A DNA stretch of 64,000 nucleotides, taken from contig NMRA01000004.1 in assembly GCA_002633005.1 (NCBI GenBank), forward strand, positions 174,353 through 238,352, given 5' to 3'. The stretch comes from Phoronis australis (Eukaryota > Phoronida > Phoronidae). The notes below the pieces were generated by a model. It was not told the DNA's origin, searched no databases, and was given only the letters and a program-made list of their open reading frames with translations. Positions 1 to 12,600 of this stretch are shown here, in pieces (position 1 is the first letter of the stretch; each line of letters starts with the position of its first letter). The translations under genes were made by a program, and so were the position numbers.

Positions 1-3000
1 AATCGCTTTTAACTCACACAGGTGACAATTTGAAAACCACAAAATGTTAGTTTTGGCTACTTGAGGCAGAGCCTATTAGGGTTTGCAACAGAGTGGGGGT
101 GATACTGATGGTGATCGGGAAGTAGAATTTTCCCCTCATCCCGAAATGTTCCCCTTTCAGAAGGCACAGGCACATTTCCCATTGGATGAATGAGGGCCCT
201 GCCAGAGCATTGCCACCTTTAGGGCCTTGGAAGATGTTTAAACTTTCCTGCGAAAAATTTCATCAGTTCCGGCAAAATGTGTAGTAGGTTGAAACCTCCC
301 GTACGCATTACATGGGATTTATAAGTGGTGCTAAATGCCCATCCACCAATATCCTGATCGCCATATTGCGGGTTAGTGAGTTTCAATATGATACAACTAT
401 TTCGAAAGTCAGCTAATCAGAAGTTAGCTTTGTGATGGCAGGTGGGTTTATAAACTGTTTAAATAAAAACCAAATAAATAGATCACTATGTCAGATAATC
501 TGTTTTGACACATTGTGGATATTCAACAATTGTAGAAGCTTTTGAATAGTCAAAATGTAAATTTTGGCATCTTAATAATCCAAGATTTTACTGTTCATCT
601 TTGTGTAGTAGACGAACAGACATTGCAAATGTTTATACAGAGAATTAAACATGAGATAAACAGTAAGTTAGACAAAATGGTAAGGATCAGTTTCATCAGT
701 ATGCAAACCAAATAGAAGTTTCCAAGAAAACCACCTTATTGCTAGATTACCAGCACTGGATTGGACTTCTGATCCAGCATTTGAGTTTGGTATCATTTTA
801 TTTTTTATCTATGTCTGGTTTCTTTTGTTTTGCAAGGCTGAGCAGTCTTTGTTGATAACAACTCTCTATTCAAGGGTTGATTGGCATCTTCTGGTTTAAA
901 TTTGACTCCATTCCTTAGGAAATTGTGTCATTGAAAAGTGTGCAACAAATCTAAAGGTTGTGTAAATTCTTTTTTTTGAACTTGTGTAGAGTTTGACTGG
1001 CCGGCATCTAAATTAATTGCTAATGGATTTAAGTGTGATTATTTTTTATCTTTATTTAATAAGTCTTATTTGCATTATTTTTTATTTCTGAAGTCAGAGC
1101 AATTCATTCTGTTTGATAGACCCACAGTAAATCCCTATTGCTATAATGAGGTGAATTTGGTTTGTTCAAGAGTGAACACTCAGGCAATAAGGCCCTTTCC
1201 AAATTTTTTTAATTCGGTCGGGTGAGATTTGTCCATGTACACAGCAAAGTTGTGCTTTCACATTAGGCTTGACACTAAACCAGCACGGAAGTTGTCTCCC
1301 CCTGCTTCTAAGATTAGGAAAGTTATTGTCAGGCAATTTTGAACTTAAAATTTTAAACTGTCATTTTTAAGAGTCTAGTTCACATTCGGATAATTACTGA
1401 AATGAAATGGTGAAGATTCTAAGAAAGTATTTGCAAATCTTTAAGGCAGTCGTGCCGTTATTGACCGACATTTGCCGATAACTTCAATTTCACTGTTCAA
1501 ATTGAGTGTTTCTAGTGTAGCAACACGTCGACAGTGTGCTGCTCAATCTCAAGCGCGAACGAGCCCCCCCCCCCCCAATTTGGCGAAAAGGGCAAAAAGA
1601 TTACCTCAGAGAAACAAAACCTCCAAAAAAGTAGGGAACGAGACAAAAACAAAAGTCTATTAAAAAGACAGGAACTACCAAAATTAGGCGTTTGCTACAA
1701 AGTACAACCTATGCCTTAAAGGCTGAACGTAGCATTCTCATTGACCAATACTATCACAAGCTCAGAAACTAAGCTGAGCATTAGTAGAAAAAGACTGCAA
1801 ATTACTATTTGGCGGTAAAAATGTTTGTCTCCACGAAACACATCGGTTGTCCTACAGTCAAAAACAAAAATACAAAATATGAGTGGAAACAAGCATTTTG
1901 ATGTCCAAATGTGATACGCTGTTCAAACTGTCATCAACTCTGCCTGTGTGGTATTCATGTGGTTTGGATATTTTCAGTTTGCAGTTCATGTGTGTACCAG
2001 TTTTGCAGTCAGGGGAAAAACTGGTATTTTTCTATTTGCTGTTTGGTTGTTTAAAGTGTGATTTTTCTTTAGATAGTGAACGAAAACATCCTTGAACTGA
2101 ACCCAATATTTTCTTTTTACTTCCTGACATTGTTGTTGAAGTCTGATGACGATTTGAGAGTCAACAATTGATCTAATTAACATTTTGTGAATGACAGTGG
2201 TTTCCACTGTACCTAGTAATACAAGAATATTTGACCACTGAAGTGAATCAATATAGTTATGATCTCACGCAGCTGCTGACATAAATTTGGCTAATGTCGT
2301 GTATTTAGTTTCTGTTTCAGAATCAAAAGAAATGTCGTGCAAATTTAGGTTAACACCCAGTAAAAGAATATCAAAACTGGGAGTGGGCTTTTTGCCAAGC
2401 AAGGCCACAAAACTTTTCAATATTTGGAGGTGGAAGGTTTACTCCAACAATTGATTCACTGTAAGGCCATGTAGTTGCAAACCAGGACAGGGTTCTCCCT
2501 TAGCAAAAGTCTAAACTGAGATTTTGTGTCCTAATCCACCTTTCTGGTAATTCACAGAAGCAACCACAGTTGCTGAACACTTCCGCTAGCTGAGATTTTC
2601 ACTGATATTTTCACAGCAAAAGAATAAAAGATAAGTACTAGAGTACTACTATACAGTACAAGTCTTTTTTTACCACTTACCATTGCTATTTCAAGTGCAA
2701 AGCTCAAGTGTATAAATTCAGGATGGGTATATTAAGACTTGCCACTTTTAAATGAACATGGGCATTTAAAGGTAAAACATTTTGAAAATCAAGCCTGGGG
2801 TATTGCTGTGCTGAAGGTGGGCATAACCCATGACCTGGTGCTAGAGCAGAGTTGAATTCCACATGCAAGAGTCTCCTGGGTAAAGCTAATGAGATCACAT
2901 GTGTCGTGTGTCGAGAAGACTTGCCTGGTGATCTTCCTGGACCATAATCCATGAATGTGATCTTGCCAACTCAGGTTACATTCACTGCCATCCTGGGCAA

Positions 3001-3925
3001 GCAAGGACTCTTTGCGCAATAATGCTGATGATAATTCCATATTTTCATCATTTCAGCCGTGTGTGTTTATTTTTCCAGCCTTCTGTGACAGCCCATCAAA
3101 ACTTCATCATGTCTTAACTGCTCTAGGGTTTCCTCTAGTCCTAAACATTTATAGTTTTATATCTGTTGAATGTCTACCAGGATTCTTTACTGTTATTTGG
3201 TGCAGATAATTTGCAGATAAGGGTAATTCTATTTTGTAATATTTCTCCACAAAATATCTAGAAAATGTTTGTCTATATTTCTCATGGTTTGTTTTGTGAA
3301 AATTTTTTGAACAAGATTTAGTAAAGGTTCTATTGAAAAAAATGACAAGTGGAAAATCTGTATTTCCCAACAGATTGCTCACGTGCTCTTGCAGTAAAAA
3401 GTTGGCAATCCGCACTTTTGCTTTTGTTTAAGTTTTGCTTTTAGAGTGTTCTTGCTGAATTCTTTCAGACAAAAAAAACAAAAAAATGTACGAATCTTAC
3501 TTCCTGTCAAACACTTCCTTTCAAACGTTTTGTAAATAGTAAATACCTTCAATGCTCCAGTTCGGTTCCAATTGTAGCCAATGTTTTTCTTGCTGTGAGT
3601 GAATCCATTGGGAATGCCTATGGCATTTTTTATATTCCAACAAAAATTATTGCGAAAATCATCATTTTCCATTTTTCAAAAAGCTGTGTTGCTAAAAATA
3701 CTCCAATAATAACAGCTGCACTACACAAAGTGTTAAAATTATGAATAACTCTTTCCATTTATTTTTGTTGAAAAAGTTGACGAAGTGCAATTTCAGGGTT
3801 CTGCCATATTGTACTCTAAATTCGCAAAGCTTTATCCCAGCAGCAACCACTGTGCTATAACAATAACGAGATCAGTAACCCAACCGAATTTTTTTGATTT
3901 AGATTTGTGAAATCAAGTGATTTTT
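1..3925. other. Intronic DNA upstream of the first USP exon in window
   Basis: No open frame has exon-like content with splice signals. It includes a copy of the TACAGTAAAG repeat at about 3640-3835. Presumed to be intron because the USP gene needs further 5' exons. Confidence 0.5.
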
Positions 3926-5137
3926 ATGCGCCCACATATTTGTATGTGGACGCATTATGCCGTCATCTCCGTCCGTCCGTCTGTTCGGGCGGCATCCGTC
4001 CGGCATCCGGCGTCCGCTGCTCTCTCTCCAAAACCCTTTGACATATGTTCATGAAATATGGCACATATGTTCCATTTATGAATGGGACAGCATGAGCAAA
4101 CTTTCGGACGGATCTGACTATCGGTGTGCCCCCTAGTGGCAATTTTATTTTTTTATGTTTACCTTTGTATCTTCAAATGTCCTTGACGGATTTTCATGAA
4201 ATGTAATATGTAGGCACCTATTAGTGAGGTGATGCTATCCTCCCGTTTTCGGATGGATTTGATGTAGTTTGCGCCACCTAGTGGTCATTTTTACTGTTTT
4301 CGAGTCTGTTTTTTGCGTCCACCCCTCTATCAACCAAACCGTTCAAAGGATGATTGTAAAAATTGTCGTGTATGTGCTTACTATAAAGAGGACGGTTTTG
4401 TTTTTGTTGCGTCTATGGCTGTATCTCCTAAACCGTTTGCAGGATCTTTACTTGATTTAGCAAGTGTATTTATATGATGTTGGCTACGGATGACGACGAC
4501 TTTCGGACAGATCTGACTATTGCTGTTCCCCCTAGTGGCAATTATAGTTTTTTACGTTTATCTCAGTATCTTCAAAGGTCCTCATTGACAGATTTTCATA
4601 AAATTTTAAATATAGGCATCTATTGGTGTGGTGACGCTATCTTCCTGTTTTTGGATGTAATCAAGGTATTTTGTTACACCTAATGGCCATTTTTTGCTGT
4701 TTTCAAATGTTGTTTTTGGTATCCACTCCTGTATCAACCAAATCATTTGAAAATTGGCATATATGTTCTCAGTGTGAAGACGACCTTTGATGATGGTGAC
4801 TGACTACTGTGGCGCCTCCTAGTGGTAGTTTTGTTTTGTGCCCATAGTTGTATCTCCTAAACCCACTGCAGGATCTTAGTAAGTGTTTTTATATGAAGAT
4901 AACAACAGACGACGACGACTTTCAGGCGGATCCAACTGACCCTGTGCCCACTAGTGGCAATTTCATTTTATTCTGTTTTCTATTGTTTCTCGGAAGTTCC
5001 TTGACAGATTTTTATGAAATATGGCATCTTCCTGTTTTTGGATGGATTGTATGGTTTTGCGCCATCTAGTGACCATTTTTATGATACAAATAAATAACCC
5101 TAAAAGCACACCATTTGCAATGCATTCGTGGGCGCAT
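3926..5137. mobile_element. Non-coding element with 10-bp terminal inverted repeats and repeated CTCF-like motifs
   Basis: Starts ATGCGCCCAC (3926-3935) and ends GTGGGCGCAT (5128-5137), a perfect 10-bp inverted repeat. The 5' terminus also forms a hairpin with 3943-3955. Inside, a roughly 400-bp unit recurs about three times (near 4101, 4501 and 4919), each with ttcgga/g...gatctgact and CTAGTGGCAATT blocks. No coding frame for a transposase is present, so it would be non-autonomous. A target duplication is not clear. Confidence 0.7.
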
Positions 5138-8100
5138 TTCAAGGCTCATCATTGCTCTTGTTATTTCTGTTTTGATCAAATTCAAGTATCAACTAGGCCA
5201 ATCTGAAAGCAATTGATCATTTCATACAATGCATGATTAATCAGGAAATTAAATTTTTACTGTCAATTTGATTATGAGATTTTGGTCAATATGATTATTT
5301 CGTTAGAATAGTTTAATACATGTATCAAACTACAGTAGGGAGTATGAACAGGTTGTTTGTGGGGTCCATTATAGTCGTCACTTTAAAACAGATCTCTTAC
5401 TCTAACGACTTAACCATGAAGTACAGGAACTGCCAGACACGGATAGCAAACAGATTCTTAAAAACTGGTAGATAAGAACCAGTTACAGGGACCAGCAAAC
5501 TTTACTCGAAACTTTACTAGAAAATCTATCAGTTACCTGTCATGGTTCAAAGTGGAAACGGTAAATTTTCTCCCATAATTCAACAGTGTTAGTTGACAAT
5601 AGTAAAAGGTCTTGAGCTTGCTCACGGTTCTCTGGCCTTTTACTTAGGTGATCTTTTGTTATCGCGTCAAACTCACAAGAAATTCGCTTCGGAATGCAAC
5701 CCTTTTCCAACTTCATAGTTTCCAAAGTTCTTATGGACTACAGTTTGTCTTTGTCTATTTCTATCAAAGGGTCGCTGTGTGGTTTTATCATGACCTTGGT
5801 GTATTTGGTTTTTGTGTTATTTTACGTATTTTAAATCAACACTTAAATTGTTTCTTAAAGCTGTGGGACATACTGGGACAAATGTTGGGGATTGTATCCA
5901 GCGTGTTTCCTGAAGTGAATTCTTGATGTCGCCTAGATTCACACGCTGTCCATACCATTCGCTCCAAATTGTTCAACGCTGCAAACTACTAAACAAGTTC
6001 CTTTTCATGTCCACAATCACACAATTGGTACAAAATCTCCCGTTGAGTGACAGGCCATTTTTGATGGGTTTGTTTTATTTAAACACTGCCTGTCAGCTTT
6101 CATAATTTGATCGATGCAGTGAAAATTGTAGGTTATGCAGTTTTTGTGATTGATGTAATTGGGTGGGCTGGATGAAGTAACGCAAATCTCTCTTCACTAA
6201 CAGTGGTTTGATCCATTGTCTGTGTCCACAGATGCTACATGCTATTTATTTGTTCTGCCCAGTTGCCTTTACAAACAGCTATGTTTCCATCTTGCCCATT
6301 ATCATCAAGACTGAGATATATAAACAAAAAGTTCATCTGACGCCCTAACCATTGAGAAGTCATTTGAGAACCAAGCCCTTTATCTTTTGTTTGAAGGTGC
6401 CCTTTTTGTCGCCGTGAAATAAATTGTTTTTTCAAAGAGCATATGAATTATTTGCAAGACTTGAATGACTTGCAAGAGGGATTGTGACGATTATTTCAAT
6501 GTAAATGTTTTCTCATGTGAAAACTTTACCAGAAACTGATTGTTGAATTTTGACTGGATGCCAAAATTGTTATAAGTCTCAATTTGTAACATGGTTAAGT
6601 TGATTTAGAGCAAAAAGAACATTTGTTGTTTTTGTTAAATTTCGTATTGACAGGGCATTTGTTGAATTAAGTAAATTGCTCAGGACCTGAAAAAATATGT
6701 ATTAAAACCGTATGTCGTACAATTTGGAATATTGCTTATGGCATATTGCCCATTGGGGATTTGTAAATAATCCAGTTTTCTTTTGAGCGAAAAGTTATTT
6801 CTCAGATTTGGATCGTTTTTCCATGAGCCTAGTAAAGCAAGTTGATTACAGTCGAGTTAGCTTGGGGCATATTTTGACATATTTGTAAAAATAAAAATAT
6901 ATTTCTGGTCCTGGTGTATGTTTTAATTGCATCTTAAACATAAACTTAGATAAGATATCTGAGTTAGCGGTTTCCATGTTTTCACTGTGCGTATGTTTGA
7001 TAAAACGTCTTGATGTCAATGAATTATTTTTAACAGTCTGTGAAAGTAAAGCTGAGTGACTTTTGTTCTTTGGTTTCTAGCTGAACTCCCCTTTTGCATG
7101 TGGTATGGTTTTGAAATGAATGAATCCCCAGAGAGCAGGCATAGTGATAGTCCATGTGTCTGAAATACATCAGATGTAAATGTTTGTATTGTTTCCATTT
7201 GTTGACCCTTCACCTTGTGTTTAGCCTGTGGGAATAGAACTCATGAGACTCACTCTCAAAGCACAGTAATTCTTGAATGGAGGGAACCTGTTGTTAAAGT
7301 GGCTAATGCTAACCCTTATTTCCATCTTATGAGTGACAGCTGTGTCTGGTACTGTCTCCCCAAATTGACCTATCGCCAGGATTTCGAGTGACGGCTTCAC
7401 TAACCAATTAGAACGTAACATTTTTGAAACATCTTAGTTTCCAAGCCGCCATTTTACCCGACAAACAACACGTTACTTGGTATAACTTATTGTTTGTTTG
7501 TGGACATTTCGCAAGGGGGCGGAGCTTGCGATAGGTCAATTTCAAGCAAAAGGCTAATTTTGTTCTTTTCTTCATTTTTCTGAGGCTTTACGGTTGTGGT
7601 AAGTGCTCACAATTTCCTCAGAATCATTGCCAGAATGTGGCTATAGTATCTAGTTCTTGAAAAAAGGATTTATAATTTATTCCGTTTTGTGTTAAAAAAA
7701 ATAAAAGATGAACATCCATTTTTCAGTCACATTTTGTCTCAAATTGGTGACATTTTACCAAAAGTCCAGTAACACTGATTTGTAGGGACAAAGTCTCATT
7801 AATTCCGGACAAAAATAATTGATAAAACACCTCATTCCTTATTTTTCTGTCTTTTAGCACTGTTGCAAATGGCCACTTAGTTTTCTGAAATATTATCGGT
7901 TGGTACTGGTAGTGTACAGAACTTGAACACCACTGACCATTATTTTTGTGCTGCACATCTAAAGATGCATACATGAGCAAATAATTTTGTCAAGTTTCTC
8001 CACAGAAATGAAACTAAGAAATTTTAGTCTATAATTTTAACTGTGATTGAATTGCGCAGACGTGATACTACATACGTGGGTAAAGTTTACAAATAGCTAG

Positions 8101-9353
8101 GTACAGACGAAGAATGAAAATACGCTCTGCTTGAGATTTTTGAAAGAGCTCGCATGGGGGTCTGTTTCATCGGGGGTCTGGTCAGAAATGTCTGATCGGA
8201 AATCCCGAGGTTGTTGGTTAGCTCTGTTTTTGAAGTTGACAGGTTTGACCACCTCACAAGTTGAAGTCTAATGTTTCAGGTAATTAATGTCTCTATTGGT
8301 GCTTATATGGATAATAGTTGGATTCATATTTCTCATTTCCTAGTGGTATTATGGTGTTCTTGAAGCTCTAATGTTTGCGCAATTTTTGTTTAATTCTTTG
8401 TGCAATAGCAGCTCTAGCTTGTTCTGATGATGAAAAATGATTAGTGCATTGTCCGTGTTTGTTCAGCATGGTTTAAAAGTACACTCTTCGCAAAAAATCC
8501 AATAAGTAGATATGAACACTAAAGATGAACTCGTGAAGGCAACTTAGTGAGACTTCGGTTACACTTATCATTTAGACAATGTTCAAACAAATTTTGACCA
8601 TTTGGATATCTGTGAAAGTAGCTCAGACTGATGGATGCAAAGTTTACTGTATACGCGCGTCCCTCGAGCGAGTTGTTGAAACTCTTGCCAATATCCACTG
8701 GAAAGGTGATCTTTTATGCTCATCCACTACGTCTGGATCTGCATGGACTTTGCTTCTATCATTTCAAACTTGTGCATTACTTCGTTTTCTGATAAATTCC
8801 GTCCAGACATTTTCTACACACAATGGGACCTTGGTCTGCATAATTTTGTTCTATAAAATTTGTACTCTGCTGTGAGGCCATCATGGGGCCATTCTGATTA
8901 GTTTGAAGCTTTGTGCTTCATTGTGCATGTGGTCATGCCCACAGACATAATTTCATCAGACTAGGTTTGTATAGCAGAAACTCTTCAAAATGTGCTAATT
9001 AATAAACCAATACAAGATGTAAACACTCTCTGTTTTGATAGCTGGCTGGCTTTAGTATTTGTGATGGTTGTCATGTGTTCTATCTGTCCTGGTTGACTAA
9101 CTGATCTACCAATAAACAGTAGATGTAATGCATGTGTAGAATTATGTGTGGATGTTTTTGAGATTTTGGGTGAAATCGTGGCGAAATAAGTAATTCTAAC
9201 CATAAATATCGGTGATAAGAATTGAACTGCCGTGTGAAAAGTTGTCATGGTCTAATAAAGTCACATTGTTTTACACAATAATTAACTTTTGAATAAGTCA
9301 TTGTTATTGTTTTTAACTACACACTCTAAATGTTGAGCATTTTCAATTTACAG
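5138..9353. other. Intronic DNA, nothing recognised
   Basis: AT-rich, short chance open frames only. I searched by eye for the USP cysteine box (GLxNxGNTCFMN type) and did not find it. Confidence 0.5.
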
Positions 9354-9686
9354 AGTAGCAAGGGAAGATCTGACGAGGCTGTGGCAGCTGAAGCATTAGC
9401 CAATCACATGCGACATAACAACAGTTTCATTTACGAACTATTCCAAGCACTGTACCGGTCATCCTTGGAATGTCCGGCATGTCACGGGAGAAGCACAACC
9501 TTCGACCCCTTCCTCTGTGTCTCGCTGCCGATTCCTCAGCGACTGACACGGCCAGTTTACGTGACAGTCGTCTATTTGGACGCCCGTCCCAAGCAAGTAC
9601 GTCTTGGACTGTCTGTCATTGCGAACGCCACTGTGAAAGACCTACGGGAAATGTTGGCATTGGATATTGGTGTAGCGGCAGATAGG
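9354..9686 (+). CDS. USP31/43: USP exon a: fingers and start of ubiquitin-like insertion
   Basis: Acceptor ...tttacag, donor gtaagt, 111 codons, phase 0 at both ends. It encodes [20 protein letters not shown] followed by PACHG, the first CxxC zinc knuckle (residues 40 and 43 of the exon), then the [11 protein letters not shown] strand typical of USPs and a stretch with beta-strand character (VYVTVVYLD) that begins the ubiquitin-like insert. The ATG at 9330 lies in the intron and is not the start. Confidence 0.93.
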
Positions 9687-12600
9687 GTAAGTCAGTAGTC
9701 ATTTTCTTTATTGCAAATTTGTAGGTGGTGAAGTAATAGTCATGTCTTTCAACTCTGCTCTTTCACGAAAGCAGAAAAACGCATTGGACTGTCGACCTAG
9801 TTTTTGACATGTTAGGCTGCAAACACACTTCTGAGCAGAGTCGCCCAACTCTGCTTGTCAAATTTCTTCTTGTCTCGTCATGGCAACTCAATAAGCTTTA
9901 TCATGGTGTTAGAATGATGAATATTTTGATGTGGAAGCAATGAGCAGTAGTGGGATAAATGTCTGCTGCGTTTTTACAGCCAAATCAGGGGCGCTGTGTT
10001 AGTTTGGGACGCGCTTATGTGTCTGTGTATTCTGATGCAAACCACTTAAAATTTGTGACTTGTTTAGGCCTTACTCTTTGTCATGTCTGTTGTTAAAATG
10101 CATCTTTACCTCTTGATGGGGTGAGCGTCTACATTACACAGCCTACCCCTTGTGACATTGTGGACGCCTATACATGTACAATCACAAGCTGGTAGTTGTA
10201 TCTTGGCTGCTTGTTTGTAACAGTTATCCCAAACAAGCCTACTCTACCTTGATAGGGATGCGAAAGTTGTGTCCCATCGGTCTCATGTTGTCACGACGCA
10301 AGTCATGACCACAGTGGGGTAAATTTTTGAATTTTGGAATGGACAATGTTGCCTATGTCTAAAATTTGGTGCTTGCTCCAACCTCGAACAACATTTTTTT
10401 TTACTGTCCTTAACTGGAAATTTCTTAACCATGCTTGTGAATCTGGCAACATCTCGTTCCTAAAGTTATTTCTTATAGTTTAAGAGACTTTAAAAGAACT
10501 AGTCTTGGGAACCAACCATCACCTTATTTAAATCTCCAATGTTCACATTGGTGTGAACATTGCCTAAATTCCCCCTTGTTACTGAAATCATTTTAGCCCT
10601 GTGAGTTTGCATTAGTGACCTTAGTCCCTAACTTCTCAACATTGAAGTTGAGCCAGTCCATAGCTTGTATCATTGATTTTATAGTATGGTAAGGCTGGTG
10701 TGTATCAAGCTGACCTTCATTCCATTGCAGAGTGGTCATCACCATTTAGTGGCAGAAGTATAGATCAGAATTCCAAGAGTAGTGTTGTGCGTTGTCAGCC
10801 GATTTGTTATTACTTGTTTGAGACTTAATCAGATGTAATTCTATTTTTCTTGATGAAATCTATCACAGTCAAGTATGTACTGTAAGGCCCTTTCCACATA
10901 CAGTTAATTTGCTACTCCTGAAGCTTCTGGTTAACCGCAGAGTTAAGTGTTAGGTGTTCCCTTCAGCTTCAGATTTATAGTTCAGCGAAGTTATATTAAG
11001 GCGACGCTAATATGATCTTTGATCACATGGCCTTGCTGTTTTTGACTGCTTGCCTTCAAAAATGGCAAGGATCTCTCCCTCTCCCCAGATGGAAACTAGA
11101 ACGTCAACTTCACAAGGCAGAAAACGGATGCCATGTTGGGATGATGATGATGTACTAGAAAATGATGTAATGAAAAATTCGACTCTTGAGCAGGTTAACA
11201 GGTGATCCAAGCAAAGGTGGTATGGCATGGCGGGAACTCATTTTGCATACTCTACACATTCAGAGATTTTTTAATGTAAAGAATTCCCCAAATATGTGGG
11301 TAAATTGAAACAGAATGCCAAAATGATAATTATTAGAACAAAGTATTAACAAATATCCAGTCACCGCACACTGTTGGCAAACGTAGACAGTGACCCCTGC
11401 CGATAGCTCCCATGGCATCGAAGTTAAGTGTTAACTTTGTAGCCAAGTGTCAACACTTCGCTGTTAAATCCACCTCTTTACTTGGGAGTAAACTTGCGTT
11501 GTTAACTTCAATTCAAGACCGACGTTTAGTGTTCCCATAGGTCGAAGCTTCGGATTCAGTGGTAAAGGCCTTTTTTAAAAGTCAGTTAGATCAACCACTC
11601 CTGAATAGGTAGAATTTTTCTGGCAATCTATGGTGCGTGAGTCTTTGTCAGAGCTAATCATAATATTTCACACTGCATTGTATGGAGGTCACTTAAGATG
11701 TATCTCAGGCCCCAAGATCCACAAATGTTAACTGAAACTTCAGCTCAGATGGGTTTTTTCTTGCTCTACATAACTCTTGTCATGTTGCTTTTGTATACCG
11801 GTAATTGAAGCCCAAACAATTTGACTGTCTCATGTTCAGCCACTGATCCAGGATTTTGTCCAGGGGGTCCAATAAGGGACAAACATAGTGGGTACTTGAG
11901 ATCCTTCATAGCAATGTAATAAATGACCACCCTTGATCCCCTCTGCATCTATGCCTGTCATTTAGATTTCTGTGCCAGCCACAGGATTTTTAATTGCATT
12001 TAGTGGTGCAGGCTTGAGCCCAGCCTGAAGTTCATCCCCACCCCCTGAATACTAGGCTCCTTGTCTGAAGTCTGGGAAGACCTTCACATGCTACTTGCCT
12101 GGGAGCTATGTATGGCTTATCAGGTCATGGGATCTACTCAATACACATATCATATGGTACTGGTGTTTTTTCAAACATGGAACTTGTTTTACTTAAGGGC
12201 TATATTCTAATGAAGTCCAGTTCCCATAATATAAGAACCTTAAAACATTTTCAGTCTCCTCTCTAGAGACCTACATTTTCAATTTCACTGTTTGTTTTGC
12301 TTAAGGTAAATGCATGGTATCTCACGTAATATTTATTTTGGTGTCTAAATAACACAAAATTCTATGATCAATGTCACTCAAACTGTGGCTTACGGTATTA
12401 AAACATATTATATAAATTCCCATTATTTATACCAACATGTCCTATTTTAGACCCCTGAAACTTTTCAAAAGGCAAATTTTTATAATTTCAAATGAGCTTG
12501 TTTCATTTCAAACCATTTCCATGGTTTTATTGACGATCTCCGAATAGACGTAGCACACATTATTTTGACATGGACTTGGTGTCTCCAGTCAATAGATTTT

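Noticed and set aside
5540-5725. - strand 61-codon frame with a protein-like middle
   Set aside because: No flanking splice sites that fit either gene, no recognised family, and the frame is short.
9330-9353. ATG at 9330 as start of the USP protein
   Set aside because: It lies before a clear tttacag acceptor, and the USP domain needs an upstream cysteine box.
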